NCBI GenBank assembly: GCA_030549495.1 | Contig: JAUIRK010000689.1 | Location: 50,414 to 114,413, forward strand | Direction of reading: 5' to 3' | Length of the DNA: 64,000 bases | DNA from: Nectonema munidae | Taxonomy: Eukaryota > Nematomorpha > Nectonematoida > Nectonematidae | Part shown: in pieces, positions 11,726 to 22,400 of the stretch | How positions within the stretch are numbered: the first letter of the stretch is position 1 | Layout of the letters: each line of letters begins with the position of its first letter | The notes under the pieces: model-generated | What the model saw: the letters and a program-made list of their open reading frames with translations, nothing else | Database searches by the model: none | Told to the model about the DNA's origin: nothing | Made by a program: the position numbers and the translations under genes

Positions 11726-13237
11726 CAATACTTGGGATACTCGAGTAAAACAGCACTTTTATGCCACATATGATCAGGCTTTAACATCTGAATAGTTTGA
11801 CGTGGGGTAGTAAGTTTCTTTATACTTCACATGCTTCTTCCACAAGTTAACTTCCTCGAAAACATGCCCATGAAAATGTTAAGATCGTTTATATTTGATC
11901 TAGCCAACACTTCAACCAAAGAAAGTCTTATGGACAGCATAATAAATCTGAAATCATTATTTTGTAAAATAAAATATACCTATACACAGGGAGTAAAATG
12001 CTGAAAAAGTGTATGCCATATATAGACGATCCAGATTGCCTATCGCTATTTCTACTAAGCTTCACATTCCAACTTCTGAAAACATTTCTGACAACGATTC
12101 TAATTTGTTTCAAAACACTAAAAAAGTTCGGAGAAAGCATTTTATCATAAGTTTGTGCTTTTGTTTGATTGAAGAATCAATCTAAGAGGAAATATATTCG
12201 GATTTTTTGAACTTGATATACCAATATTGAAAGAGAAGAACCTCTATTTTCTCGTATATTCCCTTATACAAATCTTTCAAATCAAAAGAGACTTGTTAAT
12301 TTAATCAATGTAAAAAATTATTTGTAAAAAGTATTCAAAAGTATATATGTTGGTCTTGTCAAAAAATAGATAGTTCTTCTTTTATCATTTATCCATTTTC
12401 ATCTGTTTATATTATTTTGGAAAAACAAAATAAGCTTTGCTGACTTGATTTTGAAAATATAAGATTAATACCATCTAGGCTGAGATTTAATCTTTTTTTG
12501 ATTTTATACGTATAAAAAGTTTTTGTATTTTCTTTTTTTATATTTCTTGTTGAATTAAAATGATTTTAAATAAAAGAAAAGTTACATACTATATATATAT
12601 ATCCATATGTTAGATATGTTTTTCTGTGATTTTTTTATATTTGAAAATTGGCTTGGAGTAAAAAGTAGTGATGGTACTTAACCGTAACTTCGTAAACCGA
12701 CTAATTCATTCCATAACATTTTTAACTGATCGATTAACAGGTTAATTTTCCTCAAATTTTGAGTCCATAGATACACATTGGATTCTTAAATAGTTCGACA
12801 AAGAAACGAAAATATTTTAATTCATATTTTGTAAAATGAAATAACTACCCCCAAATGTCTTATTTTGTGATGTATTCATCAAGTATGCTTTTTGATGCAC
12901 TATTCATTATATATACTTTGATTAATTTTTTTATTCCTCATTTTGAAATAGACAAATTCAGCCTTCATTTTTTTAGCAGTAAAATTATTCAGCTGACAGT
13001 AAAACTTTTATTTTTTAAATAACTCCAAAATTTTGAAAGTGAAATGATAGATTTTTAGGATAATTTGGAAATATATTCCTTATACTATAATTGTGCTTTT
13101 TAGAGTGGATACTATGCTAGCCTTGAAATTTTCATCAATACTTTAAGTCCAGGTTTGAAAGCTAATCATCTGCTTATCTTTTTAAACAGTTTTATATAAC
13201 TTTATGCAGAGATTTTTTGTTATGGCATACTTGTGTC
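11726..13237. other. A+T-rich stretch without a gene
   Basis: No gene is seen. A TAGTGATGGTACTTAACCG word at about 12664 looks like a hAT-type terminus and resembles the end of the hAT-like family at 13238, but no partner end was found. Confidence 0.35.
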
Positions 13238-13560
13238 CAGAAGTGTGCACGGTTAACCAAATAACTACGTTAATTGCAAAATCGTTAATCAAAATAGTCG
13301 CAACCGCTAAAAGTTCGTTTTTTTTTATTTTAATTCAAGTTATCGTTAAACGTTACAGTTAATCTAAAAAATGAAAAATTTGCTTATCATTTAAAAATCA
13401 TTAAACTTGTTTTCATTATATTCAAAAAATTAACCTACTTATCTTTTTATATTAGTGCTTAACGGAAAGCTGGCTTAAAAGTTAAAAATGTAGAACTATT
13501 TTAAGCAATCTTGAATTCTTTGATTTTCAGTTGTGAAAAAAAGAAACAAATTTTTTTCTT
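13238..13560 (-). mobile_element. hAT-like non-autonomous element, copy A
   Basis: The block starts CAGAAGTGTGCACGGTTAAC. Its reverse complement aligns with 15410-15911: shared words include AATCAAAGAATTCAAGATTG, TTTTTGAATATAAT and a TTAACG-rich end. The CAG terminus and GTTAACG-rich subterminal region resemble hAT ends. The far end of this copy was not located, so the element may continue rightwards. No transposase is readable. Confidence 0.6.
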
Positions 13561-14407
13561 CAATATCACAAAGTTTATTGTTCTGAAGTTGGAATATAAA
13601 TAGATTTATATGTGATAACGAATAGGTTTATTATTTTTAAAATTTTTGTATTCATTTCTGTTATTATGAAATTGTTGTTTCATTTAAAAAATACCTCGTA
13701 TCTCAAAGTTAGGGCCACGTAAACGATGCTCTGAATTGAGCGTTATTCAACCGCTGCAATCGCAAGTTTGGAGCGAAATCCTTTCCAAATGATTTGCTCT
13801 AATAAATCAGCCATATAAAAATATCGATTAAAAACCTAGAAATAAAAAATAGCGAATAAATGTAAGCGGATTTAAAGAACTTTAACGGATTTGAAGTGAA
13901 GTAACAAAAGTTCATTCCTTCGTTGACTGCTATTTATGAAATTTACTTGAAAGCTAAAAAGTTAACAAATAACTTTACTTTGGCGTCCCATCGAGTCTGC
14001 AAGTGTTAAAAAGTAGACAATTATTCGTAGTATAGAAATTAGAATGGAAGTGATAAGAATACTCTTTAATTAGGATAAAAAATTTTTTTATAATTAATTA
14101 ATGCAGAGTTGCAAAACATAATGTGCATGGAATCACATTTACTTTCATTTGTCATGAATCAACATTTTCAGCTACTTTTTTGGTTGAAATGACAATTGGC
14201 ATTTATCTCTGCAAAATTTCGAACCATGCCAGATTCTCATTTTTGCCAGGACTTCCTGTATAACTAATTCTGGGAGTGTAGAAATGAAAAAATAACTGTT
14301 TTGCATTATTATATATATATGTTTTGAATAACTGTTTAAACATAAAAATTTCTCTTAAATTCAATCAAGTTTTTGAAAAGTTAAAGAATTAGCTTTCTTT
14401 ATGATAA

Positions 14408-14565
14408 TTAAAAGGAAAGGAAATTGAGAAGATAGAAGCAAATAAAATCATTGAAAATAAGATTTTGCAATTGGCTTCTACACTTTACAAAGAGAACACC
14501 CTTTTCAAAATAAGATTACAAAGTAATGAGATCTGAATAAGCATATGTGCTGATCACTTGGAATC
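14408..14565 (+). repeat. Partial duplicate of the 16.3 kb Ig-like exon
   Basis: Positions 14408-14529 match 16338-16459 with one visible mismatch, and 14533-14565 match 16589-16621. The 129 bases in between at the 16 kb copy, which hold the exon end and splice donor, are replaced by three bases here. Because intron sequence is copied too, this is a DNA-level duplication, not a processed copy. The near-identity marks it as recent compared with the decayed repeats around it. Confidence 0.85.
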
Positions 14566-14866
14566 CTAGAGTAAAGAACTTGTTCCTCCAATCTTCTATT
14601 TTTTTTATTTTTGATAGCCTACTTCGTGATCGAGTAGGTCTAGTTCGATTCCTGATACCTTGGATATCATCTGTTCGGTAATCGAGGAATAATATTCTTT
14701 GCTGATAACATTTATTTACAACTTATGCTTTTTTTGTGACAAACTAATTTTCTATTTTATCAAATTCTATAATAACTAAAACACTGTTGAAAAAGTTCGC
14801 ATAATTATCATTACTTTTTTAATTTTTGTATTGCACAGTTCTAAAAGTACAAAATCGATTTTTGTG

Positions 14867-15911
14867 CAGAGCTGGGTATGAAAGAGTTAAGCCCGAAAGC
14901 GTTAATTAACGAAGCTAAAATATATTTTCTAACTTTTTGAATTTTAAATTACTTTCATATGAATGGAAAGAGTTAACTTTCTTTACCTTAATTTAAATCA
15001 CTTTAAAGTTAATGCCAAAAATCAATGTGGAAGTTTTCGTTGAAGAAAGCATGAAACCAAACGCTCTTTCGATGTGGAATGCCCAGTAAAGAATGCGACA
15101 AAGAACTAGAAAAAGACGATTTTTCAAGTATTTTAGAAGGGTCTGAAATAAGGAAACTCACCAGAAGTCAGTGAAAGATTAAAAAAAGTTGGTTTAGACT
15201 TGGTTAGAGTTGGTTAGACAACGCTGTTAAACGTTTATTTCCTATGTGTGGAAATGTATCCTGAGAGCTAAAAGAAAACCTCACTTTCTCAGGCGAACTT
15301 TAAAAAACCACTTTTTTAATGGAAGGAATTGGAAATGAATAAAAAAAAAGAGAGAGAAAAAAAAATTAAAATTTTTTTTAAATAAAACAAATTACAAATT
15401 TAATTTTTTGGAACTAAAACTTTTGAAAATCAAAGAATTCAAGATTGCTTAAACCAGTTCTCTTACTTTTTTTTTAATTTTTCAGCCAGCCTTCAAGCAA
15501 GGACTAATATAAAAGCTTGAGTAATTAAAATTTTTGAATATAATAAAAACTGATCTAATCATTTTTAAATTAATTCTTTTTTATTTTTTATACGAAAGTT
15601 TAACGTCAACGTCTTAAGATAACTTTCGTGCTTCAAAAAAAAAGTAACGAACTTACAGTTAACAGAGTTAATATCTTGATTGACGATTTTACAATTAATG
15701 ATTAAATGCTTTAGAGTTTGGCGACTCTTTGGGTGATTTAGGCATAGACGCTTTATGCTATGTCTTCACTGGATAACACCCGCAAATGACATGAGTCCAT
15801 GGAGAGTCAGTCATATCTCAAAGTGAAGCAAATGCCCAGTAAATGGGTGCTGTTAAAGACGACGACGACGACAATTAATTAAGTTAATTTTTGTTTAATG
15901 ATGCCCACCTG
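14867..15911 (+). mobile_element. hAT-like non-autonomous element, copy B, with nested insertion
   Basis: The left end reads CAGAGCTGGGTA and the right end, from the other strand, CACAGGTGGGCA or a one-step shorter version, imperfect inverted repeats. The right 500 bases match copy A (13238-13560) in inverted orientation. A retroinsertion (15700-15870) interrupts it: removing it restores the alignment to copy A. A clear 8-bp target duplication was not found. No intact transposase is seen; short text near 15050-15200 is unassigned. Confidence 0.6.
15700..15870 (+). mobile_element. Short retroinsertion with (GAC)n tail
   Basis: The insert is flanked by the direct repeat ACAATTAAT (15691-15699 and 15871-15879) and ends in a GAC repeat (15857-15870), as RTE-type LINE tails and their SINEs do. 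Comparison with copy A of the host hAT-like element shows that sequence continues uninterrupted across this point there. It is about 170 bases and codes for nothing recognisable. Confidence 0.7.
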
Positions 15912-16033
15912 TGCTTTGATCCAAATATAGGATGCACATGACATTGATCAATTGAGTAATAATCCTTTCCTTTTTTGTCCGATAAATGTGAGATTTAATG
16001 TGTTTATTGCAAGAAAGTTTTTAATCTTGAAAA

Positions 16034-16208
16034 GGGTGATTTTTGAGTTAAATGTTGTAACCTATAAATATCTGCCATACAAGCGGTCATTTCTGACTAT
16101 TTGTGCAGTTCTTATCTTAATGTTAAATGTTACCTACATCTGTTTCAATATATACATTGTTTTGTAATCTGTTCATAGTCTTAATAAATATCTTATCTTA
16201 TCTTATCT
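16034..16208 (+). mobile_element. Short retroinsertion with (TCTTA)n tail
   Basis: The direct repeat TAATCTTGAAAA stands at 16022-16033 and again at 16209-16220. The insert ends in AATAAA followed by four TCTTA-type pentamers. A target duplication plus a microsatellite tail is the signature of target-primed reverse transcription by a non-LTR element. The 175-base insert has no recognised coding text. Confidence 0.65.
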
Positions 16209-16278
16209 TAATCTTGAAAAAGGTAAATATTTTCTCTAAATAATACATTTACTTATAGATAAGAAAAACGTATGTCAG

Positions 16279-16498
16279 ATATTGATATTTGTTTTTCAAC
16301 CAATCAAAATGTCAACAAAGAAGCTTTGCATTGGTTGTTAAAAGGAAAGGAAATTGAGAAGATAGAAGCAAGTAAAATCATTGAAAATAAGATTTTGCAA
16401 TTGGCTTCTACACTTTACAAAGAGAACACCCTTTTCAAAATAAGATTACAAAGTAATGACATTTTTAATTTATATACGAATTTTTATATACAATTTAC
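16279..16498 (+). CDS. Candidate Ig-like exon of the FN3/Ig gene
   Basis: The open frame reads DIDICFSTNQNVNKEALHWL, then LKGKEIE and FKIRLQSNDIF, to a donor (AC|GTAAGAA at 16499). The W with the following GKEIE looks like strands C-C' of an I-set Ig domain. It ends in phase two, which fits the acceptor at 18929 and would give an Ig-to-FN3 junction of IQF-T-PVQRMEL, a natural boundary. Against it: the best acceptor by eye (ACTTATAG at 16258) leads into a stop in this frame, and the in-frame acceptor (TATGTCAG at 16278) has a purine-rich upstream tract. It is partly duplicated at 14408-14565. Confidence 0.35.
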
Positions 16499-19400
16499 GT
16501 AAGAATCGTGCTTTTTTCAAGTTCCCTATAAGGAAAATTTACTATTCCTATATTCCAATTCATCGAAATAAATTAGAGTTCTCAAAGGCTGAATAAGCAT
16601 ATGTGCTGATCACTTGGAATCTAAAAGTTTCTAAATTTAATGTAAATTTTGTTTAACGTTACTTTAAATGCGTGCCAATGGGCTTTGCAATCAATCAATT
16701 AATTAGTTAATTATTTCTTTTTATCTAATTTATTTATTAAAACTAAAAGAATTATTGGAAATCAGTTAATAATTGCACACTACTTAATTGGAAAAAAAAT
16801 TATTAAAATAAACACCACATTTAAATATTTTGTTCGAATTATATTTGGTTGACACATAAAATATTTAGTATACAATTTTTAGTTCCATTTTATCTTTTTT
16901 CTATTCAATTTAACTTTTTGCAATTCTTTTCTAAATAATAAAAGATAAAGTTGAATCGAAAATTGATAACATAGAAAATGATGAAATAGAATATGAAAAA
17001 TATAAAAATAGAAGAGAAAATCGCATAATAATGTGCCTTTAGACTTGGAGTATATACAATAAAAGAGAAGCAAACATACAAGAAGAAGTAATCATCCAAT
17101 CTTAGGAAGATTCGTCTCTCCTCTATCTTTTTATTTTCATAATTGTTGTATATTTGTTTTATTTGTATACTACCATTTCTAACTATCTTTTGTACATGTT
17201 AAAATAATTTAAATAAATATAAAAAAAAAAGAGTAAGCAATAAAAAAAATTTCCTATGGTTTTGCAATATTTTCACAAACATACCTGATAACAACACTTT
17301 TTTATTCTCTTTTGTTGACAGCATGCCAATATAAAGATGTCATTTCAATAAAATTACAAACGAGAAGTTGAAAGTATACAGATACAAATTTACACTTTTT
17401 TTTAACAAAACTTAAAAAAACATGATACTTTATTATGATAAAATACCTATGATCGAAAAACCCTTAAAGAAATGAAGGGAAGAGAGAATATTTTTGACAA
17501 GACTGATTGAATCAGAATCTTCAAAAAGAAGAATCAAAAGAAAATCCATATACGCGTAATTTTTTAACAAGGATATAATGGGAAATGCAGTGGAAAGCCG
17601 TAGAAAGCTCAATTAAGACAACTAAAACATCATTCAAAAAAAGAGAATGAAGAAGCTGAGTAGAATGATTGGCCCTAAAGCCAATTTTTTTGTCATATAA
17701 CAATCCATTATGAGAAAAGTATTGGAAATTTTTTGTGCATATTAGCTTTTCAAAAACTTTAGAAGGAGATGGGATTAATGAAATTGGTCTATAATTATTT
17801 AAGCATGCCTTGGATCCTTTCTTGGAGATACGTAAAACCTTAGACATTTTGAAAATTTCAGGAAGAAAATTCAATGCATATATGCATCGAAACCAATTAG
17901 TACAACTTGTGAAAAAAATGAAGAGCTAGTTTTATTAAATTGAACGAAATTCCAAAAGTGTCATCAGTATTGTTGTTTTCCCTGCTGTTTATGGCCTCCA
18001 ATAACTCAAGCTCTGTAAATTTTAGAAGATTGAATGAAACTTTATGTTTAACAATATATCTACAATAATAATCATATGATTTTGTTGAATCATGTTCCCC
18101 AGTAAAGTATTCATTAAAAGCTTTCACAACTGAAAGATCCATCAGAGATAAACTTATCGCCTATTTTTAAAGAGAATTTAGTTAGAGTCAGATTTCGAGG
18201 TCAATAATGAGTTAGGTTTTGGCCAGATTTTTTTAATAGAAGTTGAATTAAAAAATATTTGGTAAAGTAATTGTTTTTACATATTTTAATGATGTTGTTT
18301 CTATAGTATACATATATTTATTACGGATATCTATATTTTGTTTATGGCTTTTAATGTATCGCTGATATGATTTATTTCTAATTCCAATTAATATACAAGT
18401 AAGACGCGTGTCATCCATGGGTTTACACAACTTTTATTATAGGGGGCGTGAGTAGGTTGGTTAGGTACTGGGTTTCGATAACTCAAGGTCTTGGGTTCGA
18501 TCCCGCACAAGCCTACTTTCTCATAGTTAGATACAAGCGGCGCAATTGTGTTTTCTCGATGAAAACACCCCACGGTACCTTACCTTTATATTTTTTGTTA
18601 GCTCTATGCTTAACACATCCACTACACGCTGTTATTATTCAAAATTCTAAATAAGAGAATAAAATGCTAGTGTTGTCAAAATAAGGCTTAAAAAATCCAA
18701 AAAAATGTTTAGGAGCTGAGACAAATTTTTTTTATTAAATTTTTTTCAAAGTAGGCTTATTCATATAGTTCAAATCTATATAGATATATAAAAAAAAATT
18801 ATTAATCAAGATATTTTGTTATTGGAGAGATTGGAAGAATTTGTGAACTATAGTTCTACGTTGTTTTTATAGTTCAAATCAATAAATTAGGAACGCAATC
18901 TAAAGGTTCTTTATTTGTTATGCAGTTAGACCTGTGCAAAGGATGGAACTACGCGTTGAAAGTACGAACCAGCAAAACGTTCTTTTAGAGTGGAGAGAAT
19001 CTACAGCTTGCGATCTTTTGCCAATCCTAGGATATGATGTAGAAAGAAGAACTCCAAACTCCAAACACTTCCTCTTTCTGAATAAAACTTTAGTCAAGGC
19101 AAGATCTTTTATTATCATAACATATTTATATGTTAAATCAAAGAGCTGGCGGAAGGAACAGTAGTGATTGATTAGAAAGTGTAAATTTTGGTAATGCTTA
19201 ATTAGTCTATTTTATAGGTTCGTGAATTTCTAAAATATTTTGGCTATAGTTGTAATTTATTTCACCACGCTTTTTAAAAATGTAAATGAAGACAAGACAA
19301 CAATCTAAAATTTATCTGTTGGGTTTTGTATATTAATTTTTAAAATTAAAATTTAATTGAACATTTAGCCAACAAATAAAAATAATTAATAAATGGCAAA

Positions 19401-22400
19401 ATTTTTAAATTCAATTCTTGCTTTTTTTATTTGGAGATTCTCTAAAATTTTATTTAGCAACAAACAAGTTTTTTAGGATCAAACAATTTTAAAAGGACAC
19501 AATTTAGTCCATTTTTCTCCTATCGACACAGTTGAGTGCGGGATTCAATTCAAAAAAACACATAAAAGTGATCAAGTAGTTTCATTTAAGTTCCACTACA
19601 CCCATAATAATCATTTCCGGGTGATAATTTTCCCAATGGACCTTCGCCCAGTTAATAATTGTAAAAAAGGAAAGCTATAAAATTCACTGCCATGACAAAA
19701 TTTATTAGTGACATTTTGCAGCTTAAAATTAAGATTTCAAATTTTTTTTACAGATTACTACTTCAAATATAATTAGTATACACATATAAATTAATAATTC
19801 TTATTAACTAATTAAGCATAAAAATATATTTTAAATTCATAATTTTTTATAAAAAAAAATATAAAAAATCCTACAGAAAAACTGTTTTTAAAAAACGAAC
19901 TAACGATCTAAATATTAAACTAACTATAATTGCATAGAGCATTTGTTGTATAATTGGTTTTTAGGATACTAAGTTTGTGGATGAAACGATACTTTCTGAT
20001 CAAGTTTACATTTATAGAGTAACACCTATCAACTACTTTCTTGAAAAAGAAGAATCTAGTGATGAAGTGATATTCAGATCGAAAAGTCGTAAAAATCTTT
20101 GTCTGATATAAACACTTTTCTATATTCAAACTTTTTACATTTTAGATACACAACTGCGTAAGGATTTTTTTGAAGGCAACAATAAAAGTATTCATGATGA
20201 AATATTAAATGGTGATGTTATGAATGAGAATTATGATACTAAAGAATTGAAAAGAGAAAAATGGACAAATTTTCCAAAATTAAGTTATAATTCGTTTGAA
20301 AGTAAAGAAAAAGTACTTGAAGATTTAACTAAGGCTGTTAACAACATAGGATATAGAGTTGCAAATACTAATTTTGATCTTTCAAAGGATGTTTTAGAAA
20401 AAGGGATTAAATATGAGCATGAGGATACAAAGGAACAAGACTTTAAAAAAGGATATATTTTTTCAGGCTTTGAAGAACATCGCAAAAATCACGAATTATT
20501 GAATGGTCTAAAAAGTAAAAAAAAGATATCAATCACAGACATGAATATGGAAGAAATAATGAAGAACGAATGCAGCATTTTTGAAATAATAGACAATAAA
20601 TTTAAGAATAAGAACAGGCCAAATGAACAAATTAATCCCAAAATACGTTCTGACAGTTTGACAAACTTAGCCAATAAAGATATTTTAAGTAAAGATAAAT
20701 ACAATGACTTTGATAATAAAGAAAATAAAAAACATATTAACAAGAAAAATAGAAAAAGTAAATTTGGAGAAGAATCAGTAGAGAATGCAGAAAATGTTGT
20801 GAGTATATACACTGATGAAAAGAGGAATCCACATATAGAAGATTATCGTGGCGCATTTTCAAGCAAAAAAACAGTTAACCTGGCTAATAAAAATATCCAA
20901 ACATATAAAGGCTTTTCAACTGATGCAAGTATTGAAGAAAATGTTAGAAGTTCCTTTAAAAATAACTTGGATAATGGAAAGAAAATACATCAGAATTTTC
21001 ATATAGAAGAAGGAGGTAATAAAATTCCTCTTGATAAAAATGTTATACCAATTTCAAATGAAACAAAATTTAATGGCGGAAAATCAAACGAAGTAAAAGA
21101 AAATGGCAATAAAAATACACTAGCATTCAACAAGTCTCATTTTAAGGATATTGATCCAATCATGGAAGATAAAATTAAGAAGGATCTCCAAGAATCAATA
21201 CCAACAAAGGACAGAGTTGAGCCGGAAGGAAAACTTGCATCCAAGAAGAGAGAAGAGATCAAGGAAAATAATGACTTGGAAGGTGAAATAGATCATTATA
21301 AAGCGATTAAACTCACTCAAAGAAAAGGTAGAAAAAGTAAAGAGCATTCAAATGAAAGACATCTTAAAAATAATCACGTTGAAAACGTGCATATTGAAGG
21401 GAATAAAAGTGAGGCAAAGGAGAATGCTACTACTAAATCAAAGCAACTAGATAATAATTTGAGCAAAAAAGTAAGTAATGGTGCATCAGTTGTGGAAACT
21501 TTTGGTAAAATAAGAGAGACAAAAAATAGTGAACATTTACAAAGCAAAGATAGAAATGGAATGTCGTCTGAAGAAACAAAAGTGAATTCATTCTTTCTTA
21601 GCAACTATAAAAACAGAGATGATAAATCAGATGATACGCACGTTAAAAATTCTTATAACATCGAAGTAAGTTCAGAAAATGAGGATACCACTTCAAATGA
21701 GAATGCAATTTCTCTCAAAAATCAGGAGAAGATATCGAACAAGAAAGGTAGTGATGAAAAAATAAAAGAAAGATTTTCCACAAAATCAATAGCTGTGAAA
21801 GAAGAATCCACAGATCATAATAAGACTGGGTTGAAAGGAAGTAAAAAGAAGGATGGTTCTAAAAAACAAATGGAGAAACACAAAAATGATAAAATCAGTG
21901 AAATTAGGAAAAATATTGGATATTACAGTGATGAAATATACTCAAATGAGAATAATGCCGATATATCGATAACTAAAAAAGATGATGAAAAAAACACAAT
22001 TGATATTGATAATAACAATAATAATAATGACGAGAAATTTGTCTCAAATAAGGAAAACTTATACAACGAAAAGCTTTTTATTCCTAAAAAGTATGATGTA
22101 TCAAATATGGAAGTGAAAGATAAAGAAGCAAATGCATATTCCGAGGAAGATATTTTCATCGATAGAGAAGAAAGTAGCTCAGGTAAGGATTTTTCAATTA
22201 TTTATTAGTTGAAATGAAATTGTTAAACAGTTAGTCTAGGGAATCTGTAAATGGTGCATGTTGTGATTTGGATTCGGTTCGAGGTTTGAATGTAAAATGT
22301 TTTTGATGAAAATGAATTTTTTTGATTGTTTAAAAATATATAAAAAAATTTATTTATAGTAATATAAAAGATGATTTATAGTAAAATAAAGTTAATATTG

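Noticed and set aside
18441-18515. Possible tRNA gene (A and B boxes present)
   Set aside because: The sequence lacks a clean cloverleaf, continues into a ~150-base body, and has a matching dispersed copy at 57905-58036, so it is a SINE.
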